From NCBI GenBank assembly GCA_036245805.1, contig BTRK01000001.1, positions 32,312,758 through 32,376,757 on the forward strand: a DNA stretch of 64,000 nucleotides, written 5' to 3'. Below the pieces are notes generated by a model. It was not told the origin of the DNA. It saw only the letters and a list, made by a program, of their open reading frames with translations, and ran no database searches. A program made the position numbers and the translations under genes. Source of the DNA: Pristionchus mayeri (lineage: Eukaryota > Nematoda > Chromadorea > Rhabditida > Neodiplogasteridae). Below, piece after piece: positions 12,251 through 23,820 of the stretch; positions within the stretch are counted from its first letter, which is position 1; each line of letters begins with the position of its first letter.

Positions 12251-14033
12251 AGGTAGCGGAATATTTCCTCTAGGGAGAATGATAGAAAACGTGGATTAAA
12301 CGAAGGAATTGTAGGCGCGAGAAAGGAGAAGTTTCGATGTGGATTCAACATTTTCACCTTCAATCCCGTAGTTGCTTCTCTAGTCAATAGATGACGCAGT
12401 TCGCCTCTTCTACTCCCCGTGGGATGAATCACAGAGCAACTGAATACACATTTTGCGAAATAAGAAGCCCAGGGAAGCTAGAAAATGACAAGGAAAAGAG
12501 AAAATTCGAAATTAGAAAAAAAAATACTTCCTAGCGAAAACTGCACGTCGCTAACGTCCAATTTTCAGTCGGCGCAAAACTAGTAATCAAGAGGGAAATC
12601 AGCCGCGGCGCCTATAGCTCCAGAGCTATTCTCGGCCGATAATCCCTCTCCTCTAACGAACGCTATTGACTACTGTAGCCTGCGGGATTCATGGAAAGGC
12701 ACGCATAGTGCAGCTGTTAATGCGAAAATATCAATGAATATCACGAGTAATAATCGATGTGAAAGAGCGAGGCTGGCCTTATTATCTGAGGGGGCGTTCA
12801 GAATATCGCTGTGCGTCGAGTAATGATGAGAAAGGGTACGTGGAGAAGGGGGAGAGAGACCGGTAAATACACAAAATGGCAGTCAGCAATGCCGTCTGAT
12901 GATGATACCAGAGATTAGGAGGGATGGCGAAATGAGCGCGTGACAGTTCGAGGCGGTAAATAGCCTCAGGGCATGGACTTATTGTCAGCACTCCCTCCCA
13001 TTCTCCATGCTGCACTTGCTCATACGGTATTCTAATGATAAACATAGAGAACAAAGAAATGAGGCAGTACCGCGTTGAAGAAATGAAACATTTATAGATA
13101 AGAGGTGTTTGCTTCACCCATTGCATGGAATATATTGCCAAATATGGTAAAAAAAAGACCAAAGTCAATCGAAGACAATTGCCAGCACACAAAAAATAAA
13201 AGGCAGAGCCTGGAAGTGGCTCGTATCCCTGCTCCGCCGGCCCGATTGTTCCGGCTATTACCTGGTTCCGGCCTCTTGCACTACTCCCTATGCGCAATCG
13301 AGCCCCCGTTGGCACTAGTAATGGTTGGGTTGGGTAAATAAACAGCCCTCTGCTGAGGGGAAGGGAGAGCAGGAGGGAGAGAAGTAGGTAGAAGGAGGAA
13401 GAGGGGGCGCCCTCGCGTCCAAATAAAGAGACAGCAATGGTCATGGATACTCCTCGTACTCTCCTCCTCCTCCTTCTCTCCACCTCCCCTACTCGTTCTA
13501 TTCACGCTCACTGAAGGACGTCCTACTGAATACACACACGGTGGTCAATGAGTGGCCATCACAATGCGTGGAAGGTGCTCGAGTTCGAAATTAACCGTGT
13601 CTTGATTTCCCAGAATATCTCATCACTCGACCGGTCGAGATAGTGTGAAAATATGAAGAAACGACTGCCCAAATTCCGGGCTCTAATACATACGATGGTC
13701 AATGAATGGTGATCACAATGCGTGGAGTCTACGGAAGTTCATAAAGGAGCATGGCGGGGATTTTCGTCGATTTGAATGAGAGCATATTCGTAAAGATCAA
13801 TACAGCCCGCATAGCTTCGGACATTCTGCGGGGGATATGATGTGAGAGATTGGAGTGGGTGGAATACCGATGAAGCTCCAGCACGAATGATTTGCGCAAT
13901 TTTGAGGAGAATGAAAATCGCCCCCTCGAGGGCGCTGACAATGAAAATCGCGTGCGTTTCGGTGCACGGTCATTCGGTGTCGGAATTCGTGGACAATAGA
14001 ATCATGGCTTGACTATGACTATCTTTATGTCTT

Positions 14034-14092
<59 letters not shown>
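14034..14092. repeat. TC dinucleotide microsatellite
   Basis: A nearly pure CT run of about 58 bases with single T interruptions. The ORF read across it is a low-complexity artefact. Confidence 0.95.
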
Positions 14093-14093
<1 letters not shown>

Positions 14094-16874
14094 TATCACC
14101 TCAGATTCGACAAAGAGACGTCAGAAAGGCAAGCACTGCATCACAAATGCATACGCAAAGCACGTCACTGTTCGCTCTCCGATACTGTCTTCGAATTATT
14201 GTGTTAAAATCAAGAGACAGTGGTCTTTGTTCCGAACTGTAAGTTCGAAGGAGCGCAAATTTAGTGCATTTCCCACAATCAAAACGCTCTGTTCATCCTA
14301 AGAGCGACCTTTCAAAATTATAGAGAGTTTCTGCATCATCCAAATACAAGTGGCAGCATTACTTCCAAACGCTGATGAGCTGAGACTACTCCCAAGAAAC
14401 GAAAAACAGCAGCAGAAACATAGATATGAAAGGTTGAACACAATTAGGGGTCGCCGTCTCCTCGTTACACGCTCTACCGTGGACCATCGACCGTGGAGTT
14501 CGAAATTTGGGTCGCTCAAACTCTAACCAACAGCTATTCATATCAACGAGAAACAGAAACACGCGGTCAATCTCTCCCCAGCCTGGATATCTCCATTCCC
14601 CCGCAGGTCTCCCCTAGATACCAATCACAAGAACGAGGGAGAAAACTCATTTCAGCAACGCAGAGAAAGTGGAAGGCATTCTACAGGGGCTGTGAAGAAG
14701 GATACATAGCACTGTGAAATATCAGAATTCGGTAAATTCGAATATTCTGATTCATTGTTGAAGCAATCACTCAAATAAAGTTGATGTAGTAAAATAACTT
14801 ATAAAAATTACAAGAAATGACTCGAAATCTGGGAAATGCACGGAACCAAAAAGTATGCATCTGAAAACACCAGAACATTTGGGCTGTATATTTCAATTTG
14901 CCATTAGCTCGGTGGAATCGTAAAGAGGGGAGAAACGAAACAAGAGCTGATTCAAAATATATGGAACATATAGAACTACAAACCAGTCAGATGAATAAAG
15001 GAAACACGCGAACGTGGACACTTAATGATTACAGTACATATTTGGGCTCTGCATAGAAAATTATTGTGCAAAAAACGAACCGAGAGCTGATTCAAAAACG
15101 GGGAGAGAATAAATGGAGTAGGAAAGCATCCGAGGAATGCACAATGAAACAGTAGGCAAGCGGGTGTCATGGTCTATTTCTCCCCGCAGATCGACGAGAT
15201 AGTGTGCGAAAGGGAGAGGGTGTAGAGATACTCCCCTCTCCCCTCTCCCCCTCCCCCCCAACCTCTCCCCCAGATTGCCCAGCTGCGGCGCAATATGGAC
15301 ATGGACAATTATGCGTCCCTATGGCCTTCCTTTCTCTCTTTCTTCCTACCCCTTTACCACTTCTTTTCCTATCTCTCCCCTCCCTCTCCCTCACTCTCTC
15401 TCCCTCCATCATCAAAACCATATTGGAGAAGGAGAACAACCTCAAGTCTCGGGGCCAATGGGAATGAAGTGGAAGAAGTGCCAAGTTCAAGGCGAATGGC
15501 AAGGCGGATCGAGATTTATTGGTTCACACTCTTGATGGTCCCGAGAGAGGCGCGAGTACTCGTAGTGCAAATTTCAATTCTTCGTTTGGCATGCTCTATC
15601 GATGGTCAGACAGAACGAGAGAGCACGCGATATTGAGAGAACGAGACTGTTAGACACAGCGAAAGAGTAGGATAAGTGAAGAGATACAGATAGAGCGAGA
15701 GAGCACGCGAATGGTGGAAATTGTTATTGCAAACCATTGCATTATTAAATGTGAATTCGCAAATAATAAACACAAAATGAATGACGTTAGAAACACATGG
15801 CTTCCGAGAAATTGTTTTCAGCAAATGTTGATGCTACATCATACCACCTCGTCAAAACTGATGCTGTTTGAAGATGGAGAGACGTGAGATCGTAAAGGAT
15901 TGTTTACCATAGAGGATAGGCGAACTGCAGGCAATAATGGCTGTATCAGTACTAGATTTCGAAAAGGAACATAGTTACACGAAATTTGCATTGAGAATTC
16001 TCTGTTTACGAGATAGAGAAGGTAATTATGAGAGCAAAGCCTAAATTGTATGTTAGACAGCATGCAAGTTTGGTACTTTTGAGAGTCTATCAGCTCCACA
16101 ACAAATGACAGTGCGGTAGAGCAACAAAGGCATCCGTCGTTGCCCCTAAATTGACTGGGAAAGGGAAGTCTCCAGCTGCGCAAACTACTGGGAACGGCGC
16201 GACACAAAGAGGGAGATTGATAGCTTTCCGGGAAACAAGGAAATCGGAGTACGCTATTCTAACAAGGCGACTATAAAAGAAGATTTTTACTCCGAAGGTT
16301 TTTACTGAATTAGTAAAGAAACTCTTGCGTGGTAGCGCGTAGCGAGTTACGAAAGCTTTAAAGTTCGAGAAAAGCAGGCAACTCAACTTGTAGATATAAT
16401 ATACGAAGTGAGAATACGATAGCTCGAACTCAACTGAGGCAACAAGCAATGAGTCAGCTTTCTCCGATACAGAGAACTCCTGACAAAGATACTGGTCATC
16501 CATTGATATCAACATTGATATTCATTGAGTTCCCATTGAAAACCTCGCGTGATACTGCCTGTCTAGGAGTATGCGCAATGAGTAACAGCCTTTCAAACTG
16601 CAACAAACTCTCCTGGAAGGAGAGTTCGAAATTCGGATTTTCTCTTCATTCCCTCTTTTCACTCGTCTAGAGTGTTGCCTAGAGTGTTTGTGAAATGAAT
16701 GGACTTCCCGATTATCGAACTCTACTGATATGGAATGGGAGAGAGAAAGATCGACGCGTCCGAACACTATGCTTTCAAAGAATATGTCTGACGTATCTTA
16801 GGCAAGCTATAGCGAGCGAAACGTGAATAACACAACCATTGGCGTAGTCGTTCGGCTTTCTCCCTCTCCCCACT

Positions 16875-16975
16875 ATCTCGTCGGTTAGACAGAGTGAGAG
16901 AGTACGCGATATTGAGAGAACCAGACAGTTAGACAGAACGAGAGTGCATGCGATATTGAGAGAACCTGTCGGTAT
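16875..16975. repeat. Tandem pair of CTCTCTCG-family half elements
   Basis: The unit GTTAGACAGA plus GAGAG plus GCGATATTGAGAGAACC occurs twice in direct orientation about 45 bp apart, after a CTATCTCGTC arm. A similar unit is at 15605-15640. Confidence 0.6.
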
Positions 16976-17451
16976 TCTCCCCTTTGCTATGGCGGAAAGT
17001 GGGTCGCAACAACGTTCCGAATCGAGCGAAAAATCGTAGGAAAGCCATGGCGACGTTACGACACGAAACCGTGGATTGGTGGATTTGGAAGGAAATATCT
17101 ATGAGCACTTTTTCCTGAACTCTGAACTATCATACGATTAAGTTATGAGATTATGCGAAATTAGGAAAGAAACGAGCCTAACGAAACGAGCCTAACGAAG
17201 TATGCGTTCTAACGAACAGTTAAGCAAATGCGTAAAATGAAGAAACAAATTCGAGTAAACTTCGAACTCCAGTATGCCAATCCTAATAGTAGGGTACATG
17301 AGCGCGATTCTGTTGGCAGAGGGCGCACTGACGCGTTGTCTGATTCAAAGTGCAAACATATGGGCAATCACGGAGCAATGATAAGATGCTGCTAGCTTTT
17401 GAAATGATGAAGCTAGAGTTCGAGAAACGATATCACGGTCTCTTCATTTTA

Positions 17452-17505
17452 CACACTCTCTCACCACTCGACAGGTCTAGAAGTATGTGAAATGAAGAGA
17501 CGGCG
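17452..17505. repeat. Short hairpin, CTCTCTCG family
   Basis: Arms GTCTCTTCATTTTACACAC and GTATGTGAAATGAAGAGAC are imperfect complements around a loop containing CCACTCGACAGG. Confidence 0.7.
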
Positions 17506-17773
17506 ACCTTTTGAAAAAAGCCTCTGGCACTTTCCTATTTTGCAAGTTTGCAATAAAAAATGTGGAATAATGCTTCAAGAGCTAGAAACTATGACAATTT
17601 TAGTAGCTCCTCAAGAGTGTCCAAAACCTCGGAAAGAACTTCAGCGTGTCTAGAATAGAACGAAACGCGGAGCTCACTGAGCCGAATGGAATCGGTACGA
17701 GGCGAGATAGAGAGGGAGAGAGAGAGGGAGAGGTAATGGGAGGTTGTCATGGAGAGAGAGAACATGTCACCGG

Positions 17774-17844
17774 ACTCTCTTAATTCTCCACGCTCTCTCG
17801 TCGGTCAGACAGGACGAGAGAGCGTAATTTGTGGAGAGAGTCAG
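17774..17844. repeat. Short hairpin, CTCTCTCG family, longest clear copy
   Basis: About 30 bp arms, left GACTCTCTTAATTCTCCACG plus CTCTCTCGTC, right GACGAGAGAGCG ending GGAGAGAGTC, with loop GGTCAGACAG. This copy best defines the family. Confidence 0.75.
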
Positions 17845-18547
17845 ACAGAGTGCGAGAGCGTGGCAAGGCGCAGAGACTGGAGTTCTCATCCTATTTAAAG
17901 GTGTGCAAATGGAGTTAGCCGACGCCAGACGCCGCAGATGTCCATTGAAAATCGGCCAGATTACAAGCTAAATGGTCTGGAAATTCCATCGAAAATTCAG
18001 GAGAAAGACTAGGCAATATGAGGGAGAAAGCAGAATATGGGGTGAAAAATTAGTCCGAAAATGTGAGACTAACGAAGGCATTTGTCATAGCACTAGCTAA
18101 GCTAAATTTAGAAGTTATCATTTTGAGGATGACAATTTCCTGAGTGGATGTCTCGGTACTTGAGCCGCGTAATATGTCTAGAGAAGCGAAAAAACTGAAA
18201 AAAATCTCAAGTGCTTCCTTCATAGTATCATATAATATTGTTATCAAAAAGCAGACTGGAAAAAGCACAAAAACTCAAGTATTTTGGGTGTCATAACATT
18301 GTTATAGAGAGGGTGGGGATGAGTGCGCTCTCGACCTTCACTGATGGCACAGGAGTGGCCCACTTGAGTACGTAATTAGATAGTTGGCGAGGTAGTGACA
18401 CCTCAATGGGGCAAGATGAGAGGAATGACGTGGAAATGTGAAATGTGACAGGACGAATTTCGAACTAATAACTCCCCCATAAAATCATTGAGTTTTATAG
18501 AATTTAATGACTCAATTTGACAACAACAGTGTGAAAGGTTATTTATT

Positions 18548-20347
18548 TTAGGGTGTCCCATAATTTCGTATAATTTTTTTTCGAGCGAATGTAATAACCG
18601 CTGTACTGATTGAGCATACAAAAAGCCAATACTATTGAATAGAGTAACCATTACACAAACATACACGCCATATAATTTTCATCAGCTGCTCTCTCCGGTT
18701 TTTAAGAAAAGATCCAGTGACGTATACTGCACTAACCAAAAATCACGTTTTCGATTCAAATTTTTTCCCATCGCAGGAAGTCGATGGTTTTATGAATCTA
18801 ACTAACTAATTTGAATGTTCCCATAATTCTTTCAGTGTGCTTATCTTATGTCACTGAGTTGTATTTTATGAGTGCTGGCATTCATTAACGATCATACTCA
18901 CATTTAACAACAACGGTTCTGTCTTTCTGTGAACAAATGGAAGCCTAATTTGAATGTGTGCTAATTGGAGATATATAGTGGTACTCCATACTGCTTCGTG
19001 CATAGAACATTTGGCGGGATTGGAGGGAAAATAATGGCAATTATTAATTTAATGGTGAATTTACATCGAAAGAGATGAAATTTTGAGTTAGAATATTTTG
19101 ATTTTTTCATAGTTGCTGATGCAACAGCAAGACGATCCCTTTCAAATTTTGCATATATGTCAATCAATCAATGATCGATAAAACTGCGCTGAACCTAAGA
19201 TGAACTATTAGGTTGTCTCAAAAGTTTCTCCCTTTTTTACAGATTTTTGATTTTTATTTCTCCTTTCCTTCAATGTTGATGAATCCCCACAAGTCCTTCA
19301 GTAGTCGAATTATGCTTGGTTACTCTTTCGAAAATACGCTATCACAGTTCTACACAATTAGTAATACCAACACTGCAAACTTCCAATTCAGCGAAATTGC
19401 GCCAGAATCAGTATTTTTATTTGCTCATAGTTGTATGGAGAATTGTGATAGGCACATAACTGACACACTATTGGAAAGCGCAATATATGGGCATGTTGAT
19501 GTATGCATTATAGTGAGGGGGCCTGATTATCCCCACTTGGATGAGCTCTTGTTCTTAAGATCACGCTAGGCAGTTTTCTGTTGATACACATTGTATAGCC
19601 CTGCACCGTTTGCGCTTGATCCAGCCAGCTCAATTGTTGTGGTCAGTGAAGTACTCGGCATGTTTGTTATAAAATTTAAATTCGGGAAGTCTACAACAAC
19701 CTGATCGTGAACAGTAGTATTCGAAACCTAGATGGCGAAATTTGTCCTTCGAAATCAACCCTTTTTGCTCTACCCTGTTTTGAATAAGTCTTGAATGTCG
19801 GATATTTTGCTATAATCTTGAAGAACAACCCTTATAGTATCACATATCAAGAGGGCATAATCAAATGTTAGCTCATATTCAAATTGTAGTGACGAAGAAA
19901 GAGCACCCAAAAATGGACATTTTCTGAGTTTTCGAGATTTCGTATAATTATTCGCATACAACGCTTTCTAGAAACGATTCAAGCCTACTATTGTATTCCA
20001 CTTACATAACCCCAACTTGCACAAAATGGAAATAACCGACAGGAAAAGCAAACGAGACAAAACTTGAAAAATAAAATAGGGAGAAACTTTTGAGACAACC
20101 TAATAATTAAGAAGAAGTCATACAAAAATAAACAAATATCGAGGAAAACGCCTAATTTGGTTATTGCAGTATCCCTTATATAAACGATTCTTAAAAACTG
20201 GGGAGAGCAGCTGATTCAAATTGCATGGCTTGTATGATTGGGTAGTGGTTGCTCTATTCAATAGTGTTGGCCTTTTGGATGATCAATCAGTACGGCGGTT
20301 TTTACGTCCCATTGAAAAAAAAAATACGAAATTATGGGACACCCTAA
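18548..20347. mobile_element. Inverted-repeat element interrupted by a mariner-like element
   Basis: The ends are TTAGGGTGTCCCATAATTTC and its complement. The inverted repeats continue, imperfectly, for roughly 190 bp inward (shared words include TACTGATTGA and CAGCTGCTCTC). Without the 896 bp insert the element would be about 900 bp. TTAG...CTAA ends with TA suggest the Tc1/mariner superfamily. No transposase ORF is left. Confidence 0.85.
19208..20103. mobile_element. Mariner-like non-autonomous element, copy 1 (896 bp)
   Basis: The ends are TTAGGTTGTCTCAAAAGTTT and its complement, flanked by TA on both sides as expected for mariner. It is highly similar over its whole length to the copy at 30160-31056. 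The interior has only short ORFs, none with mariner transposase motifs that I recognise, so it is probably a non-autonomous derivative. It is nested inside the element at 18548-20347. Confidence 0.88.
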
Positions 20348-20612
20348 TACGAAACTAAATGTGCAAGATTCAAAGACAAGAATCTAGCGGAATGAAGATG
20401 TTAGATCAGCATTTAACTCAACTTGCAATTTAATGAACAATGGGAATGTTCTATGGACAAGTACTGCACATCCATACAAAAGGAATCCATTGGCGATGAA
20501 TAAGAGAAGGAGGGCATCCATAGCGGGGCCACTGCAGCTGACAACACGAATTTGTCAGAGCGCCGGATGAAAGTGACGTCGGATGAAGGTTGTCTCCTGA
20601 AATGGGCATGTG

Positions 20613-20660
20613 CTAAACAGGTAGATGAATAATTTACTAAACAGGTAGATGAATAATTTC
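20613..20660. repeat. Short tandem duplication
   Basis: The word ACTAAACAGGTAGATGAATA plus ATTT occurs (near-)twice in a row. Confidence 0.8.
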
Positions 20661-21579
20661 CAAAATGTAACTGCGTACTAGTTCGGAAGGGTACTTCAAA
20701 ATGTGCAACAATTTATGTTTATTGATCGATCCGCACTTGTAAAATCACAGCAAATATATATTCTCAGAATTTCAGCAAGTGATGAACTTGTCTTCAGAGC
20801 CGTGTTCAGGGGGACGCTTGGGGCCAGCTCTCTTATTCTAAGTCCTTTAATATTCCAAATAAGTGCCCTTAAAAATAGTTTTGCTGATGTCACGGTTCTC
20901 TCATGAAACATAATCAATTCAAAATTTTGATTATTTGCGCACTGTGTAGACTTTGATGGTGAACAGTCCCTATTGATCGAATTGGCCCAGTATAGCGCTA
21001 GTTCTAAAGTGTTCCCAAGGCCACATCCACGGTTGAAATGAAAATAGTCAGAAACTTTTGCATCTGCCTGATCATTTCGTGAGATTAAAGGAGGGGCAAA
21101 CTCAAAATTCAATTTTTGAAGCTATCATATGCACGGCCTAGAGCTCCACAACGATAAAAAGCTCCGAAATGTTCACATTAATATCTCCATTCCGAACCGA
21201 GTTATAGCTAGTTGGCTGATAGCCAGATCAGGGAAAGCTCAGGGAAGGGGGCGAGATAGCACGCGACTTGAAGAGAGTGCGTCGCTAGTTGAAACATATT
21301 CCAACCGGGCGCGCGTTTGCATTTACTCCTCCTTTAAGAAGTCCATTTTAATATATCTTCTCCGTCTATTAGTCTCACTCCCTCGCCCTCTCCATTCATT
21401 TCTTCCACGTGCTCTACCGATAATGGGTTGGTCTCCCTTTCTTCTCCCATTTTCTTCCTATTTTCCTCCCATTTTTTAAATATTTTTAGCCCATCCACGT
21501 GTTATCTATAATTTTAATTAGGCGTTGTTGGCGTCCACCTGTTAACCCTTCAACAGCTCTTTCCCATTTAGCGAAGTCG

Positions 21580-21926
21580 TACGAGGAATTGACCGATGAC
21601 GAGAAAAAGAGGGTCGTCGTGCGCATCATCCTCATCGTGCTCATCAACGTCGGTTGATCTTTGATCTTTCCGTTTCTACCCCTCACTTTGATATTTGATC
21701 TTTTCAGATGTTCTGCTGGTGCGGGATTCCGGCCGTGATGATCTGCTGCGTAAGCCACTACAAGAAGAAGCGCGATGTGAGCAGGAGAGAGGGGCGGAAG
21801 ACGAGGGAAGAGGGGGGAGGGGGAGGAGGGGGGGGGAGACGGGGGGAAGAGGGGAAACTAGAATATTAACTAAATTGTAGCTGGAGATGCAACATATCAT
21901 GAACCGAGGACAGTATTCTCCTTAAA
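21580..21926 (+). CDS. Small membrane protein, 3' exons only
   Basis: Three exons on the plus strand fit in phase: about 21573-21650, 21708-21777 and 21882-21926. They encode a charged stretch (SYEELTDDEKKR), a hydrophobic segment (VVVRIILIVLIN then MFCWCGIPAVMICCV), a basic patch (SHYKKKRD) and a short tail ending GQYSP. This is typical of a small single- or double-pass membrane protein. The 5' boundary is unclear: the exon start after TTTCCCATTTAG needs an upstream exon ending in one extra base, and no such exon was found. The middle intron contains a dense G-run tract. Family not recognised. Confidence 0.6.
21785..21857 (+). repeat. G-rich tract inside an intron
   Basis: Multiple runs of four or more G separated by GA (for example GAGGGGGGAGGGGGAGGAGG). 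It has G-quadruplex potential on the sense strand of the small membrane protein gene's last intron. Confidence 0.8.
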
Positions 21927-22301
21927 GAGAGAAGATCGAAGATCAAAGATCAAATATCAACCGGCGCAATTGATCAGTAGTACATGTCAATGTGTGATGA
22001 TATTTGCATCAGATAAAGACTGTTTCAATTGGTCTAGATCGGCTCCGGCATCCCCGATCATCATTTCCCTAACTTTTATATTCCCCTAACTTTTCTGTTT
22101 TGTTTTTTTTCGGTTGAACAGAATTAACTTTAAAATATATTTGAAAAGATCACATTCCATTTTATTTGCACATAAATTAAATACATAATTCCTAAAATAT
22201 TAACAAAAAACACGACCTTTCAGACTATTTTACGCATTTTGACTCTTGCTGACCCTTTGACTCTTTGACTCTCAACGATAGAGTGCGGAACGAGGCTATT
22301 C

Positions 22302-22391
22302 GGCACTAAGGCAGTTGAGAACTATGACGTCAGGCCGCCTTTGATGTATCAAAGGCGGCATGACTTCATAGTTCTCATCCGACCTAGTGCC
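22302..22391. mobile_element. MITE of the GGCACTAGG family with perfect 8 bp duplication
   Basis: The arms GGCACTAAGGCAG and the complement enclose a core with TTTGATGTATCAAAG. The target duplication GGCTATTC is perfect (22294-22301 and 22392-22399). This copy fixes the family's target duplication length at 8 bp. Confidence 0.9.
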
Positions 22392-22518
22392 GGCTATTCG
22401 AGCAATTACCAAGTGTGTGAGGATCGATGGAAAGATCCGAGAACGGCGATTGATATGGTACGGTCATTTTATGAAAATAGATAAATATCATGTGTGTATG
22501 CGGATGATGATATATTTC

Positions 22519-22911
22519 TACACTAACAAGGAGAGGTCGCGCAATGTATATGGAGTTTCAGACCTAGCGCATTCGAAAGAGGAGAAAATTCTAAGAACTT
22601 CTATTGTTTTCAAATTTGCGGAACGCTCATGTGGAGCTCTGGGCAGTATGTGAGTTTATGGGATTTTAGGGACAGCCTCAAAAATTGCATGTTCCCCACT
22701 ATGAGCCCACATCACCACATGAACGTTCCGCAAATTTGAAAACAACAGAAGTTCTTGGAATTTTCTCAAATTTCGAATGCGCTAGGTCTCGTTTAGAAAC
22801 TCCATATACATTGCGCGACCTCTCCTTGTAAGTCGGATGAAAACTATTACGCAGTGCCACCGGTGATATATCAAAGGCGGAATGATACCTTATTTATCAT
22901 CCGACCTAGTG
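22519..22911. mobile_element. GGCACTAGG-family MITE split by another MITE
   Basis: The left remnant TACACTA and the right part starting GTCGGATGAAAAC and ending CATCCGACCTAGTG are the two sides of one family member. The 302 bp element at 22527-22828 sits inside its left terminal repeat. Confidence 0.7.
22527..22828. mobile_element. 302 bp foldback MITE with TAA target duplication
   Basis: The arms begin CAAGGAGAGGTCGCGCAATG and run about 120 bp as inverted copies. TAA stands directly on both sides (22524-22526 and 22829-22831). A 3 bp TWA duplication is typical of PIF/Harbinger elements; the assignment is an inference. Confidence 0.8.
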
Positions 22912-23222
22912 TTGATGTTCCATAATATGAATTAGGCATGTTGACAGCCGATAGACCAAAACTGAGATGGCCGGAAAATTTGAAAGAAAACACAGGAAAG
23001 CTACGACTGATGGAACGACACTCACTCAACGGATAACTATGGAACCATGAGACTACCTTTCCCTACCACGATTCATCATAAATACTAAGGCAAGAACCAA
23101 ATATCCCGGCCTATCTCCTCAAGTGGAGAAAATGAATGATTAGATTTGATTTGATCTGAGGTTAGATCGAAAAAGGTTGATCATAATCTTTATAACGATG
23201 TCTCGAATGGGGGCACGATCCT

Positions 23223-23306
23223 TTTATGCAGGTGCACTCTCCTCCTTCTCAGTTCTCGTCGAATTGGGCATCGGAGTCTTCTGCAAGTCGTGGGTGGGAA
23301 CTAGAT
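23223..23306 (+). CDS. Possible isolated last exon of a membrane protein
   Basis: After a TTTTATGCAG acceptor, one frame reads ALSSFSVLVELGIGVFCKSW and then VGTR and a stop. This looks like a transmembrane end. No upstream exon was found and a MITE follows 30 bp later. It may be a relic or chance. Confidence 0.25.
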
Positions 23307-23336
23307 AGTAAGGAGACCGATCTGCTCTTTCTGGAG

Positions 23337-23492
23337 GGCACTAGATCGGATGAGAATCCACCGGATAAAAACCAAAAATGGAAATAACCAAAAAAAATCT
23401 GTAGCCTTCACAGAAACATTTTGTCACTTTGGGAACCAATTGTGAGCATGCTGGAGAAGGGTACCTTTTTAGTTCTCATCCGACCTAGTACC
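23337..23492. mobile_element. MITE of the GGCACTAGG family
   Basis: Ends GGCACTAGATCGGATGAGAA and TTCTCATCCGACCTAGTACC. The interior word AACCAAAAATGG is shared in type with the copy at 3131. No clear target duplication. Confidence 0.75.
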
Positions 23493-23820
23493 ATCGTGAG
23501 AGGAGGGTGCTTCAGAAGACGACTGACCGGGAAAGCAGCCAATCACCTTACACCGGCCCTCTGCGATGTCTATCTGAACTTATTTGTGCACTATTCATTA
23601 ATTGGTAATGGATGGAATTAATTAATGTACCTCTTTGTGTACTTTGAGGTACCAGTAGACGATATTGACTGCAAAGGATCAATATATAACAAATATATGC
23701 AAACATTCAGTTAGAAAATGGTAAAACTTTTCAGTCTAGATGCTCACGTAATTGTATTTTTATGCACATATCAATGCCCTAAAAGTGTTCAATTAGACGT
23801 TACTAACGTGGGTTATTTAA

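Larger units (their letters stand above)
11491..21579. other. Ten kilobase repeat-rich region, no gene recognised
   Basis: No exon chain with coding character was found between the minus-strand gene ending at 11490 and the small gene at 21580. The region holds many CTCTCTCG hairpins (12194-12250, 15595-15640, 16875-16975, 17452-17505, 17774-17844), a TC microsatellite, a 24 bp tandem duplication at 20613-20660, and the nested transposons at 18548-20347. Upstream exons of the 21.58 kb gene could hide here. Confidence 0.55.
22394..23160 (+). pseudogene. LINE reverse-transcriptase tail fragment, broken by MITEs
   Basis: Before the insertion, the plus strand reads KIRERRLIWYGHFMKID; after it, RPKLRWPENLKENTGKLRL. 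These match the typical C-terminal region of non-LTR retrotransposon ORF2 (R.LRWYGHV.R then GRPK.RW...KED). The two parts are separated by the nested MITEs at 22519-22911. Frameshifts and stops remain, so it is a dead fragment. Confidence 0.7.

Noticed and set aside
12782..13483. 233 codon minus-strand ORF
   Set aside because: It crosses a purine/pyrimidine-biased region, begins in a run of arginines, has no domain, splice signals or neighbours that support it, and is probably stop-poor by composition.
15204..15636. Several overlapping ORFs rich in S, P and L
   Set aside because: They are translations of a CT-rich low-complexity tract in three frames.
20696..21112. 138 codon minus-strand ORF
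   Set aside because: Its edge sequence (ATTCAATTTTTGAAGCTATC) recurs at 58030 next to an exon, so it is probably part of a repeat. No transposase or other motif was recognised.
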